Shown here: positions 1-25,668 of the stretch, piece by piece
Layout of the letters: every line of letters starts with the position of its first letter
Position numbering within the stretch: the stretch's first letter is position 1
NCBI GenBank assembly: GCA_963693365.1
Contig: CAVNZM010000014.1
Span: forward strand, 6,944,001 to 7,008,000
DNA from: Amoebidium appalachense
Taxonomy: Eukaryota > Ichthyosporea
Direction: 5' to 3'
Length of the DNA stretch: 64,000 nt
Notes under the pieces: model-generated
Databases searched by the model: none
The model's input: only the letters and a program-made list of their open reading frames with translations
What the model was told of the DNA's origin: nothing
Position numbers and translations under genes: made by a program

Positions 1-699
1 ATTGTACAAAAATTGGAGGGCAAAATCATCTCTGCCTGTACAAACCGCACAGCAATTGGCATACTACACCAAATTCTATTTACATACCGTTGCGTTGGCA
101 TGGGATTTTTTGCTTTGCTCTCGTTCGCCCACAAACGCCATCGAAACGCCAGACCCTCACGGCCCACCCCGGCTTCATAATCCCAGTTGTGTCTGTCTGT
201 TATTCGACGTTTACTTGTGCTGTGTGTACCCTCATGTTTTATCTTTGTGCAAGGGCACCAAAATATAAATAGAGTTTAGTGGTATGTGAGAAGAAACGAA
301 GGAGAAATTTGAGATAGTACTCTAGGTGCACTGCAGGAAAGTACACATGTACAGACAGCTTGGCCCAGCAAAATCCTCCCAAGGGGGTCAAGCAGGCTGT
401 GTGGATTTTCCACGTGAATACCTACACACTGTGCCACCAAGCGGTACGGGTGGCTGAGGGTTAGAAAGAAACACACAAACAGCTAAGTTTGGTCACCCAG
501 ACACCGTACTGACTGGCCTTTCGTTTCATTCGTAGGCTGCCCTGAGGTGGGATTTTCTTTCATTTAAAGCCAAGCTGACCTCGAGCTGAGTGGTATGGAG
601 AAACGTAGCTAATAATCACCACTCGTGCTACAAAGAACATCTTCTCAAATTTCTGCAAGAAAACGACGGATATAGGCTCAGTACTGCTCTACAAGCAAC
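1..699. other. Left-edge spacer, no supported gene
   Basis: Non-repetitive sequence ahead of the first gene. An 88-residue open frame at 2-268 and a 66-residue one on the other strand have no recognisable motif and no splice-site support. The stretch just before 700 may hold the promoter and 5' leader of the following gene, but I see no distinct TATA box or other element. Confidence 0.5.
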
Positions 700-12733
<12,034 letters not shown>

Positions 12734-13111
12734 AGTAGCCCTTACCCCCTCCCCACCTCCCCCTAAGCCCCCCCCCCCCCCCCCCCCCTCCCCCCTCCCC
12801 TCTCCCCCCCCCCAAATCAACTTCCTCGTCCCCCTCCCATCCCCCCCCTTCCCTACCCCCCCTCCCTTCCTTACGTCCAAACCCCCCTCCCCCCTCCCCC
12901 CCCCCCAAAAAAAAACAAAAAAAAACAAAAAACAAAAACAAAACACAACACACACACACACACACACACACACGGCATTTCCCAAAAACCTCTTCCCCTT
13001 GCTCCCCCTTTTCACGGCAATCATTTCCCTTCCATGCCATTCGTCAATTGTAACCACCCCACCAGCATCCCCGGTCCCCTCCCCCCCTTCCCCCCTCCCC
13101 CCCCTCCCCCC

Positions 13112-13166
<55 letters not shown>

Positions 13167-14805
13167 CCCCCAAATGCTCTTAACCACAGCCACAAAGACG
13201 GAAACTACTTTGGGTGGATGCTCAGTGATTTTGTTTTTGCATATCTGCAGTTTTCAAGGTTACACTGAGTAGCACCGTTAGAAGAACCCTTCCAGATAAA
13301 ACGCATACACTACTCTTTATCCATTGTCGTTTTTTCCGGAGCAAGGTGGATCCGTTGTTACTATAGTGGATGGGGGGGGTGGAGGGGAGGGTGGAGGGGG
13401 GAGGGGGGGGGGGGGGGGGGAGAAGGGGGCAAAAAATATCCATTGCCCGACTCCTTTTGTTTTATCCCACCTGCCGAATACCACACACACACATTTTTTT
13501 ACGTGACCCACTTTCTACCCTGCAATGATTGGTTAGGCAGGCACATGGTAACATATCACCCTTCTAGTAAAGTATATTCTTGCCTGAAACCCCCCCCCCC
13601 CCCCCCCCCCCACCTAAATACACCCGCCACTCCCCCCACCCCCCCAGAAAAACAGCACCACACCCACCCACCTACACACACTCGGACACCCACACCCACC
13701 AACCCACCCACCCACCCACACAAACACACACACACACACGCACCTACACGCACATAAGTTTTCACGGACACACACGCGCACACACATACACACACACAGG
13801 GAGGCGGGTGTATGTGATGCTAGCGGGTACAGCAGCAGTGAGTGTCTACTGGGGGATTGCAACCTAGACGATGCACCCTCACAGACCACAAACACCTTTT
13901 GAACGGCTAGAAACATCGGATTCTGTTTCATGATAATACCCTTAGTCTCCAATAAACACACAGTAATTGCGCTAGCAATATGGTGAAATGGGTACGTAGG
14001 GGCGTGAATGTTGACATATAATTCATCGAATGAACAGTGATTGTTGTTAGTAGCCGATTTATATAACAAGAGTGCAAATGAAACGGTTTATATCCATGGG
14101 ACTTTGTTATTTGAATGGTTAGCCTACAGTGTATTAAATGATGGTATGAAGCCCAGTTAGATCAGCAAAACTGCAACCACAAATCACTCCCTCGAATATT
14201 CCGAGGTTTGTGCCCCACAGGGACACTGCTTATTACTCGTACTACTCTTTATATACGCAATGATATTTGAACGCTGAGTCAATGTAACTCGAATCTTATT
14301 GCTTATTACTACGGTCGTGTCTACATAGACTAGTTTTTAAAGTTGTCGGACTATTTATGTGCTTGAATATCCCAATGACGCTATAGTTCGGGCTTATGAT
14401 GTAGCCTGCAGAGCAGAGTTTGACCATGTATGTTCGTTCACTCTGGTTCTGGCGGTTGTAACCCTCGAAGCCCACTCTGTCTTATTGTTTCGTGTGGTTG
14501 CAGCTGTATATGACAGTATTGAACTTCGAACCCAACAGAAACAAGCCGGAAACTAACAGCAACAATGTGTGTGAGTAATATTTTGCCGTGCGTACGTGCA
14601 CAGTCAACAGGGTTCGTGGTTGGGAAGCTGGCTCCGGGAGTAGGCCTAGAGGGGGAGAGGGGGGGGAATGGGGTTGGACAGAGAGGAGGGAGAGACATGG
14701 GCTGTTGAGGAACTTCTGGTGTATACTACGTGGTACCGGGAATGCGGTTTTGTTGGAATATTTGGTTTGTGGCGGTGTGAGTGCGCGTTTAATACGGCGT
14801 GTGTA

Positions 14806-14881
<76 letters not shown>

Positions 14882-14909
14882 TCCCCAAAGCTTTTTTATT
14901 TTTTTTTTT

Positions 14910-14942
<33 letters not shown>

Positions 14943-15863
14943 GAATGTATATACACACAAAGCTAGTACGAAGAACACATTCACGACAGGCAACGTCTAT
15001 ACAGATATCGATGTTGCGAAAAGAGACCAAATTAGGAAGAAGTATCATAATTAGACCGCATCCTCAGGAGGGGCGCACGTGTGTGTCTGTGTTGCATTTG
15101 TGTGTGTGTGTTGGAGGGGGGGGGGAAGTTGAAGGTTGAAAGGCCCTGTAATCAGGGGGCCCGTGTGCACAAGCCAGGGGGGAGGGGGGGGGGGGGGGGG
15201 GTGGATTTAGAGGGCGCAAAACCACGATGATCATCGAATGTTCTTTATTGGGCACGCTGTCTGCCCCTCTGCACGTCTGCCAGAGACGTGTCCGTTTTCA
15301 ATCTCGTACATAACGTGCTACACCGCATATGCCCCCCCCCCCCCCCCCCCCCCCCCCCTCCCCCACCCCATCCACACGGGTGCCCATTGGTGGTCTAGCA
15401 CACACAGAATCTACCTACTTAACCCCCATCCCGAATTTATCTGTCATTTAAAAAACGAAACAAAAAAAAAAACACGAAATTGCTGTACATAGCTGACAGA
15501 AACACCGGGTACCTTATGTGGGTCGTTCAAGCATGGTATCCCCAGGAGGTAGAAGGGGGGTTGAAATCACGTTTCTGTGCAAGTGCACACACACCACACA
15601 CACACTCAAGCACAGGCCTATCAATGAAACGCAAAAGTGGAAAGAGTTAAGACTCGACTATTGCTCCGTGCTATGTAACCACCCCTTACCCGCCTCCCTA
15701 CACCTGAGCAAAAAACACATGAAAAACTGGGTAAGGTGGGGAGAGAAGCGTAAGTGTTCGAAACAAACCAAGTCGATACATACATGATTTTGGTGCAATC
15801 ATATATAATTATTTATACATCGGACGAATAGAAAGCAGCAAAGATAAAAATCATAAGTAACTT
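12734..15863. other. Spacer between convergent genes
   Basis: Lies between the TAA of the first gene and the TAG of the UTP30-like gene on the opposite strand. It holds poly-C runs (near 13107-13163), G runs (near 13389-13420, 14921-14939 and 15182-15201), (TG)n at about 14811-14878, CA-rich blocks near 13720-13800 and 1 kb of ordinary sequence at 13800-14640. I see no gene in it. Confidence 0.7.
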
Positions 15864-16002
15864 CTATTCAGCCATCGTTGTGTCTGTTGGTAGCGATGCA
15901 TAGACGGGCAGGGCTACGGATTCAGACGTCTTGATGTGGACGGACTGCACGGTGCGCCACTGTATTCACGTGTGTGTTAGAAATAGATCGTGTGTGCGCG
16001 CG

Positions 16003-16042
<40 letters not shown>

Positions 16043-16144
16043 GGCGTATTGGCGTGCGCGGGCGGATCTATGTGTGTTAGCAAAGCTCGGATGTCTGTGT
16101 GTTTGCGTGCACATGTGGACTGGGCATAGCCCGTGTGTGGGTGA

Positions 16145-16193
<49 letters not shown>

Positions 16194-16724
16194 AGTGTGT
16201 GGGCTTACGCCAGAATCCATTACGATATTCGGGGATGTGTGTGTTAGAATGATTCCTATGCGTGTGATGTATGTTTTGTAAGCACACGTCTCAATCCCTC
16301 CTTCTATCTCTCTCTCACACTCACTCACTCTCTCCCCTTTGGGGATGGGAAGGGTACATCTCCACTCCAGCCAATCACAGGCAATTCAATGCATGCATCC
16401 ATTGCCTGTTATTGGGCTAGAACGTGCTTCAACCCCTTGCTTCCGTCATACATATGGGCATGTGGGAAAGAAGGAAGTTTAAAACATGCAAGCAAATATG
16501 CACACAAGGCCGGGCGGGGGAGAGGGGGGGGAAGGTTTAAAAATGAGGCACACAGTATGAAGTACAAATTCCAAGGATGTGCAATCATGGGCCCATTCGA
16601 TATCCCAGAAAATGAACAACCATATGCAGATACACACATCTCAGACACGACGGGGTGGGGGTGAGGGTGGTGGTGGTGGTGGTTGGGCGGGTGGGTGGGT
16701 GGGTGGGTGGGTGGGTGGGTGGGT

Positions 16725-16761
<37 letters not shown>

Positions 16762-17340
16762 AAAATGTGTCACAGAGTATGCATACAGATAGACGGGGGG
16801 GGGGGGGGGGGGGGGGGGGTCAATGCCTTTTTCGGGATCTTTTCAGCAATGGCATCCATGCCCTGCACAATGTTTGCAACTATCTCGTCCTCCGTCTGTC
16901 CCGTATGCGCAATTCTCACAGCCACGCATGCACCGAGGCCCAGATAGAGATATGTGGCGTTGATTGCTTTGGATATCTCCTTGGATATGTCTTTTTTCGT
17001 CAGGTCTACCGGCACGGGTTGCCTGTGGGGGGAGGGGGGCAAGAAAGGTATCACGTCAGTATAGCTGCTTACCTCCTTCAACCCCCCCCCCCCCCCCCCT
17101 CCCAAACACACACACACACGCACACACACAAAAGAAAAAAGTGGAAGAAAACAAAAAAAACCACCCAAGATTCATTATCTCACTGCAACTAGCAACAAAC
17201 AAGATGCAAGCAAACACAGCATCCACTTCACTCCTTCATGCCCCTTTGATCTTTTAGCCTCTGCAGGACCCCCCCCCCCCCCCCCCCCCCCCCCCAGGAT
17301 CCTACCCCACCTTTCCTGCTTTAATAGTTGCAGCAGGATG

Positions 17341-17400
<60 letters not shown>

Positions 17401-17853
17401 AGCTCAAAAGTAGTTTGCACGTGGCTGGGATGTGTGGAAAACAGAGAAGCTGAACACAGTGAGCAGTGTTTGGCTGTGCCCGCGGCTGTGTGTGTGTGTG
17501 TGTGTGCGCGCACGCTCGTGTATTTGTGTGTGTGCACGGGTGAGTGCATGCAAGGAGACCATACCTCTTCCTCTCAATATACTTTTTGCCTGTCTGCATG
17601 TGTGGCTGCGTGTGTGTCTGCCTGCGTGTGCATGTGTCTGGGGACATGTATGCGTGTGCTTGTGTGACTGCATATGCACATGCAACAAGCACATACTTTT
17701 TCTTCTCGAAGAACTTTTTGCCTAGGAGTGGTGGTAGCAGGGGGAGGACTCGTGCGTCGGCCAAAAACACATCGTATTGTGAAAGGAGCTGCCGTTTCTG
17801 CTCGTGTGATTTGGAGTGCTTCTCACGCAGCTTGGAAATACCAAGAACCTGAT

Positions 17854-17908
<55 letters not shown>

Positions 17909-17930
17909 GGTGAGTGCATGTCTGTCTGTC

Positions 17931-17978
<48 letters not shown>

Positions 17979-17993
17979 GGTGAGTGCATGTCT

Positions 17994-18026
<33 letters not shown>

Positions 18027-18150
18027 GGCAAGGGGAGGGGGAGAGAAGGGGTCGTGTTGGGAAAATAGAGAAGGGGCGGTTCGGGGGTTCAAATAGGCAA
18101 CTGCAGAAATGCAGCTGAATAACCAGTAAATGGGATACAGGGGGAAAGGG

Positions 18151-18184
<34 letters not shown>

Positions 18185-18224
18185 CGTGTCGATATATGTG
18201 CATGTGCGCGTGCAAACGGGAGAA

Positions 18225-18266
<42 letters not shown>

Positions 18267-18789
18267 GGCAGGGGTCGCATGGAAAGGTGAGGGAGCGAAC
18301 GGGCAATAGCGGAAGGGCGGTGTAAGTGTGGGGTGAGGGGGATGCGTGTGATGTGAAGCCTAGGTTAAATCACTCAATCTCTCTCCGCCAACATTACTTC
18401 TCCAAGGGCAGTGTGTGTGTGTGTGTGTGTGCATGCTTGGGTACGTGGATGGGCATGTGCGTGCGCGCGTGTATCTGTGCGCATGCCTGTCTTGCGAGGT
18501 GATTAATACACATGCATATGCATGTGTGCGAGTGCGTGTGTGCATAGCATCTCACTGTGTGCACACATGCATACACGTGCTCACACGTGCACGGCCTTAC
18601 CTTTGAGACCACGGTGACGTTCTTCTCTTCCAGCAGTTTCTTATAGTCTGCCTGTGGGTCCTTTGTGATCAGGCACACCTCAGTCTCCCCCTCTTGGTGG
18701 AGGCTGTGTGGGATGGGGCTATAAAAGGAAAAGGGGGGGGAAAGGGGGAGGGGGGAGGGAGGGGTAAGGGGGTGACGAAAGGGGTGTGT

Positions 18790-18820
<31 letters not shown>

Positions 18821-19083
18821 GGATGGAGAAAGGGGAAAGGGACACGGGGGAGGGGACAGAAAGAGGGAGGGAAGACCGTTCGGGGGGAAGGAGGAAAGGG
18901 GCCGGGGGATGAGGGGTTGGCTGACTGGGTTCTGGGTGAGAGGGGCCGGGGGGAGGGAGGAAAAGAGAAGGTTAGGTAATGCACAACAATCAATCCTTGC
19001 CCCCCCCCCCCCCCCCCCTCCTCCCGCCGGAAAGTTTTAGACTGCTGTTTCACATATCCTTACTCAAATCAAACATCCCCCTC

Positions 19084-19114
<31 letters not shown>

Positions 19115-19270
19115 AAGCCCACAAGAACCCAGCCTTTCTCTCCTAAGAGCACAATGCAAATAACCCACTAATCTATTATTAACTTCTTCCCTCCCTCACA
19201 ACACCCACGACCGCCCCCCCCCCCCCCCCTTTTCTTCACCTCAAAACACACAGACACCATCCTTTCAGAG

Positions 19271-19306
<36 letters not shown>

Positions 19307-20010
19307 ACCCACACCCTTAAACTCAATAAGAAAAGCAAAGAGCAACATAGAAAATCCCATCCCCCACCCTCCTCATTCGGGCTTCTGTCACAACCACACG
19401 GAATACCCCACCACCCACTACAATCAGCCGTTGAGTTTCCCCCCCCCCCCCCCCCTCTCCCCCCGCCCACACACACCTCACACATCCATCACTGCCCGCC
19501 CATCACTCTTGTTCCAATGGCTAACCTCCCCTTCCCCCCCCCCTCTCCCCGCGCGAACCCTAAAAATAACAGCCAATAGCGTACATTCCGATGGCCTTCT
19601 TGCTGGTCTGTTCTGGCACATTCTTCAGCGCCACAACCAATAGAATCGTCTCAGCCCCTTCCAGAAGGTTGTTCCCTGCCTGCCCCCCTTGCACGTGCTT
19701 GACCAGCGCCCCCACCGCTTTTTTCACCTGCAAGCCCCCCCGTGACATGTGTAAGAAGAGAAAACCGTTTGCAAATCTAAATCGATAAGTACCCCATTTA
19801 ATGACGTCCAGAAGAAACAAAACCCTCCTCCTTCCCCCCCCTCTCCCCCCCCCCCAAAACCATCAAAAGGACACAGAGGCCCTGCAGGTAACCTTAATTT
19901 CACCGTGCATAGAAAAAAACGCTTGGGCAGAAGTTTATGATGACAAATTGCACCCACACGTACCCATAGGGGGGAATGACTGCCAAAAGCCCCCCTTCCC
20001 CTACCCATTC

Positions 20011-20069
<59 letters not shown>

Positions 20070-20074
20070 GCACG

Positions 20075-20110
<36 letters not shown>

Positions 20111-20911
20111 AACCCATGAAAGCTCTCGATGACTCACAGCTAAGCAAGCCCAACAGCCCATCCTCCTCGCATAACAGCCAGCAAGTAGCAAGTGTGGTCA
20201 ATGATCATACAGACACACTAACTAACCACCCACACAGCTACACTGTCACGTCCAGCCCACACCCCATGCCATCCTTGCTCTTTACTAAACAATAGAGCAA
20301 AAGTCTAACCCCCCCTCCCCCCACCTTCCCGGGCCCCCCCCCCCCGCCCCCGCATGACGATCCCCTTCCTATTCCCCTCAACAGATTCATGTTGACCAGC
20401 AGAACATCGACATGGTATCTTTACTTTACACACATAGGGTTGCATATGTCTGTGCTTATAGCTAGGGCCTTCTTACTTGATTGACTTGCCCAACATGACC
20501 ATTATGTGTGCGTAATCAGTGAAACTATAGGCGTCTTTTGAAGGAAGAAGCGGGAATTGAGGAAGCCAAACTTCCAGCCGGCCATTGTTTACATAGAATA
20601 AGATAACCCTGATGTATAATCATCTCCCAACATCCATGTGTTGATATGAAAACGCTGTGGGGAAGAACCCCCTGTACCTCAGGCTGGTCTCTCTTGTGCC
20701 TCGTGTAAACAGCGCAAACCCCCCTTTACTTTCACCCATCTACTTTAAACACTGCAACTTTCGTGCATAATCAGGTTTAACATGCGCACACACAAACACA
20801 CATGCACAGGCGCAGCCCAAGCATAAACAGATGTAAACACACACTCACGCACACAGACACACAGACACATACACGTGCGCGCGCACACACCTGCTCCTTT
20901 TCCAGCGTCAT
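15864..20911 (-). CDS. UTP30: Ribosomal L1 domain protein, UTP30/RSL1D1-like
   Basis: Six exons on the minus strand, in order of transcription: 20891-20911, 19585-19727, 18601-18718, 17697-17848, 16827-17022, 15864-15959. Together 726 bases, 241 residues, no frame error. It starts MTLEKEQVKKAVGALVKH and ends shortly after the L1 fold, close to yeast Utp30 in length. Family landmarks: an N-terminal helix with LLEGAETILLVVALK, then PIPHSL and VCLITKD, then VLGISKLREK, the strongly conserved YDVFLADARVLPLLPPLLGK with FFEKKK, then LGLGACVAVRIAHTG, and a final VQSVHIKTSESVALPVY. Members bind pre-rRNA in the nucleolus and take part in early small-subunit ribosome assembly. The 5' exon has only seven codons, yet its phase fits exon 2 exactly. 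Intron 5 (16826 down to 15960) appears to begin with GC rather than GT. The gene converges on the HTH-like gene to its left. A different L1-domain paralogue name is possible. Confidence 0.93.
16680..16819. repeat. GGGT repeat and two G runs
   Basis: A (GGGT)n tract at about 16681-16727 passes into a G run to 16760, followed by a second G run at about 16797-16819 immediately beside exon 5 of the UTP30-like gene. On the sense strand these are C runs just after the donor. Confidence 0.9.
17343..17398. repeat. Run of 56 A
   Basis: Uninterrupted A run on the plus strand (T run in the sense of the UTP30-like gene), within its intron 4. It lies next to a C run at about 17271-17295. Confidence 0.95.
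17855..18025. repeat. (TG)n abutting an exon acceptor of the minus-strand gene
   Basis: TG repeats on the plus strand, that is (CA)n in the sense of the UTP30-like gene, end a few bases before the acceptor of exon 4 (exon start 17848). Confidence 0.9.
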
Positions 20912-23900
20912 TTTCTCTCGGGGGCTATACGCTGCTCTAGCTACACCTATTAGAACAGTTGGCCAAACAGAAAATAATTGAAAACGAAGGTTATACTACA
21001 CTTGCGGATACTTATTGTACCTGTACACTTTCTATTTGTACACTTGCAATACCGAGTGAAAATATAATTAAAGTAATCGTAGTGATGTTTTACCACGTGT
21101 GCCTGTGTGCAAAGCTTGAGTTGTGTAATCGCGTACACGTGCACATTTGTGGAACTGGCTGCCCGGTCCTATTGGTCTTGCGCAAGTTTTGTACAAAAAT
21201 AAGTCGAGGGGGGGCAAATTCCTGCACATCCCCCCCGAATAGATCTACAGACAACGTATGTAGCCTCAGGTGGCGGAACATGTGCTGTACATAGGCAACA
21301 TAAGATGGTGATGCCAAATGCTTTGTCTCTCTGGCCTAAACGGGGGAGTTGTAGAGTGAACACTTGTCACGTCTACGCTTTCTGAAATGCCCCATGACTT
21401 CTTTACAATGCCAATTGTAAGCTGTGCATGGCAAGGCACATGGTATACAGCCGAGAATATATATTTAGCCGTGTACACACGTCCCTCGCCACTGCGCATG
21501 CCGGGGAGGCCGGTCTGCTCATGATACGTACCGGATGTATAGCCTTCACTTGTTCACGTCAGAGACAAAGTTTTAGAGTTTGCACATACATGCGCGCACA
21601 CATACGTTCATCACTTTCAGCTGCAGCGAGAAAACTCGGGAGGGCGCAAGGCGCGTGTTCTATGCCATCAGCTGGTGTGTCCACAGGTGTGCGATTCTCT
21701 CTACACGTGTGCACGATGAGTGCGTACGCACAAGGCCATTCGTGCAATGTGCTGCATACAAGTGTGTGTGTGTGTGCGTGCATGTGGTCTCCGACGCCTA
21801 TACTTCATGCAAGGCTTTGTGTGCGCGTGTGGTGTGCATGTGTGGGTCTGTGGGCAACACTTGTGCATATGCATTTTACTTGTGTGCGTGCGTGTGTGCG
21901 TGTTTGAGTATGTAGGCGTGCCAGAGTGCGTGCTGTTACCACGCCTGGTTGTAAGTATGCATGTGTGCCACATTGTATGTGGAGGTTGTGTCTCTTGTAG
22001 AGTATGGGTGTGACACGTGCATGTGTGTGAGCAGGCATGCCACAGTACAAGTGTGTGTGTGTGTGTGTGGGCCAGAGTGGCCAACACAAAGATATGCTCG
22101 TGTGTTCCCTTTCGGTAAAAGGGACGAGTGAGGTTGCAAAATCCTACCCAGAACCTTAGCCCCACACAGCCATCCATCCATCCGGGCGCCACCGGCAGAG
22201 GGAGGGGCCTAAGGTATTGGTTTAGAATTTTATAACAGGCTGCCAAATTTATTTTGCAAGGGAACCATCTTCCCGACACCCAAAGCCTTTAAAAACTTCC
22301 CTCTTTAACGAGCACACAGACTTTCGCTGGCTAGACCCTTGATCTTACCCCCTGGTTTAAAATTGCCCGTTGACAGGGAACATGGAGTGAATAGCACGCT
22401 CATGCACACGCAAACACGGGTTATTGTCGAAGCTGTTATGTTTAAAAACCGTAGTGCCTTCGGAACTGCGAAACACAGGCACACAAGTACCAACAAGGCC
22501 TTTATTCAGTGACACGTGCAAACATGCCACTCGAAGAAATTTCAGGGGGACGCAGGTCCTATACATAGATCCTATACACGTCGACCACTTTCCACTCCTA
22601 CTCCACACGAGTGCAAACGCTACTAACAAGAGGGTCACCCTGGAGGAAAACAGCGTTACCGAATCCCAACAACTCCAGGTGTCACTAAGATTCCACCTTC
22701 TGACACGGGATTGTTGGGTGTTCCAGTGGCGCGTTCATGAGCACCTTCCAAAAACATAGGGGCGAAAAATGATTGCATCTCCCTCTCAGAAGTTCCCTCC
22801 TCCTTTATTGGAGCTATTGTTATCATAGGGCAATGTAGACTGCAGCTGAGCACCACACGCACACACACACACACTCACCGTGGCACATACATGTGACACA
22901 CACATTGGTCAGACACACACACATGCGCACACACACATGCGCACATGTTTACTCTGTGCCGTACGCGTGACTGCCATCGCCAGCTGCCGTCGCCATCATG
23001 CCGCCTGATCATGCATAATCGTGCGTGCAGCCTCCTGTGTACAAATGTCTCCTGCGAGCAGCCCAGGGCTACTGCTGTAGGCTGTGAATAAGTGTTCACT
23101 CGAATGGTCTGATAATGGAAGCAGGAGATTAAGTTTTAGGTATTATTTTACTGAGCTCACGCTAGAGCCATGAATTAAATAGGGTCCAAGAAGTCTATTT
23201 CTGACTTGCTATTAGTACATACTAGGATAGGAATTCTGAAATATTTCCAATTAGTAGTTTCCTGACTTGAATCCTTATAGCCTGACTGAGAAGCCATCAA
23301 TGCTACATTATCCAAATGCTGGTATATCCACTCAGCACACGTGCAAGCCGGAGCAACCAGAGCACAGATATGTGCATGAGCCAGAGTCACGGTGATTGTG
23401 CCACGCAAACGTCGTGACGTCACCGTGCCGCATAATGGTGCAAGTGCATAAGAAAACACGAGTCAACCAAAGCACGATGTGACATGCTTGTGTGTGACAC
23501 ATGAAAATTTATGAGTTCATAAATCAATGTTGATAATCCAATTCTAAAAGTTTACAAAGTCACACATATTAGCCAGCGAAAGTTTGCTGTGGCTGGGTGC
23601 CACAGAAATATATGGCGCCTCCGAGTGTCCGGAGGACTCCGGACGCTCACGTCTCCGGCGATCTTACAAGACTTTCCTTTTTCTAACCCTTGATCGTTTC
23701 TCACGTGAATATACTCTCGAGGAATCTATATGTTGGTCTAATAGAAAAAAGCGAGGAATTTATGTCATCGAAAGTGCTTGTATGGGCCTTGGTTGCCCAG
23801 TGCCACGGGCAGGCTTTTGATTGGTTGGAACACCAACTTTTTAGCGATTGGTTCCCTGGACACCAAACAGCCCACCAATCAGGCGGAGCCACGCCTCATT

Positions 23901-24804
23901 TGGCATACTTATGCTGTGACAGCAGTCACAGCACCTGAGAAGAAAGCGTGAACTGGCAGTCGCAGACTTATAAACTGTTAATAGATACATGATTAAAAAG
24001 AAATAATATTCATGTTATCTACATATTTGCCTGGATTTTGATGTATCACCTGTTGGTAGTCAAAGATATCGACGACAACTTTGTAAGCATGTACATGATG
24101 ATGTGAGTGGTGCATGACTCCGGGACATGTCACGTTTCCCACATGTACATTCCTTGGAAGTGTTATCCAATGATCTTTGCACAATCATTGAGTCCAATAG
24201 AATGGCGAGAATTTGCTCGAACGGAACGCACATGACATGAGTCAGCCATGGCACTCGGGGAATGCATTGCGTAACCTTTTGCTCATACATTCAAAGCCAA
24301 ACCATAAATAAATGTAATATTTGTATTCGGGCAGCCACTTTGCTTTTGTATTGTATATCTTAGCTCCAGAAACTACTCTGGCCCGGCGGACGGGAATGCA
24401 CTGTAAGTGATTGCATTTTTTGGAGCAATTGTATGGATGCGGTTTTGGCCAATTAAATAGTGTCTAAGATATAATGCATGCATAGCCCTGGTCGCGATCG
24501 ATTGGTTGAATCGCAAGCACCCGGTTAGGACCGAACAACTGGCACATTTCTATTGGTTTTAAGTCACACCGTTGTTGGGGCATGTAGATGGCGCCAAGTG
24601 CTGGATCAACCTGCTCAGTGCTGACTGTAGTGGGGAGCGGGTGATGCATGTGCGCCCTACAAGTGGTCTCACACTGCGATGCCACCGTCATTTCGCCATC
24701 GCCCTCCTTCAGCAGTGAGTTGTGGTTTCCATGTGTGCAAGGATAGAGAACGCGAAAAGCTGGAGGGAGAGTGGTGGCTTAGTAAGGCTAAGTAATAAGT
24801 CAAG
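20912..24804. other. Spacer between divergent UTP30-like and kinase genes
   Basis: About 3.9 kb, far poorer in microsatellites than the rest of the window. It must hold the 5' regulatory sequence of both flanking genes. Impure TG and CA patches lie at 21760-22080 and 22855-22950. Open frames here are short, show no recognisable motif and lack splice support. I see no RNA gene. Confidence 0.6.
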
Positions 24805-25668
24805 ATGTCTATTGCAAACTATCGTATTGACTCCGACTTAGGGGTCGGGTGCTTTTCCCGTGTGGTTTCTGCCACAGATATCGAGACGGGTCAGAAAGTT
24901 GCTGTGAAAATCATTTTCAAGGAAAAGTCCACACCAGCACTCGTCAAGGGCGAAATTGCTGCCCTGGAGCGCACACGCGGGCACCCCCACATAGTGCAGC
25001 TCTATGAGGTCCTCGAAGACAGAGACCATGTCTACCTTGTGATGGAATACTGCGCAGAGGGCAATCTGCACGACTTCCTCGTCCGTCACGGTGCCGTTCC
25101 TGAAGCGCTGTCACGCGTGTGGTTTCTACAACTACTCACGGCCCTACGTTTCTGCCACGACAAAGGTGTAGTACATCGGGATGTTAAGAACGCCAACGTG
25201 TTCCTCAGCACTGTTAACGGGCAGTTGGTGGTCAAGCTCGGTGACTTTGGTCTGGCCACGACCTTCACCACCAGCGCATACACCAGCGAGCTCAACACAG
25301 CAACAGGCTCGCCCGTATTTGCCGCCCCAGAAGTGTACAGCATCTACGACGGTAAGGGCTACTTTGGGCCGGCAGCAGATCTCTGGAGCTGCGGTGCCGT
25401 GCTGCACTCTCTCCTGTGCCGGTCACTTCCTTTCACCGTCGAAAACTACTGCCAAACGTGGCACGAGTACAAGCCCCCCTCACATGCGTCAGCGTCGTGC
25501 AAGTCTGTGCTTTCGGCGCTCATGCAAGTTAACCCCGAGAAGCGCCCGACGGCCCTGCAGCTACTGCGCTACATGTGGTGCCAAGACGGGATCTCCGGCA
25601 ACAGACTGCCGACAAGTGCACTACCAAGAACGGCACAGTATATGCAGGGTGCTGTTAGGGTTTCGTAA
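24805..25668 (+). CDS. Intronless Ser/Thr protein kinase, CAMK/SNF1-like
   Basis: A 287-residue single-exon kinase domain with almost no extra sequence. Visible landmarks: glycine loop LGVGCFSRV (12-20), ATP-anchoring lysine in VAVK (35), a glutamate in the C helix at about 50, hinge region VMEYCAEGN (79-87), catalytic loop HRDVKNAN (124-131) with Asp126 and Asn131, metal-binding DFG (147-149), activation segment ending TGSPVFAAPE (167-176), and ADLWSCGAVL (191-200). All catalytic residues are present, so it should be active. The FGPAADLWSCG pattern resembles CAMK/SNF1-type kinases; the exact subfamily is uncertain. There is no C-terminal regulatory domain or membrane segment. Every other well-modelled multi-exon gene here has five or more introns, so an origin by retroposition is possible, though I see no poly-A tail or flanking repeat. 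Confidence 0.92.
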   Translation: MSIANYRIDSDLGVGCFSRVVSATDIETGQKVAVKIIFKEKSTPALVKGEIAALERTRGHPHIVQLYEVLEDRDHVYLVMEYCAEGNLHDFLVRHGAVPEALSRVWFLQLLTALRFCHDKGVVHRDVKNANVFLSTVNGQLVVKLGDFGLATTFTTSAYTSELNTATGSPVFAAPEVYSIYDGKGYFGPAADLWSCGAVLHSLLCRSLPFTVENYCQTWHEYKPPSHASASCKSVLSALMQVNPEKRPTALQLLRYMWCQDGISGNRLPTSALPRTAQYMQGAVRVS

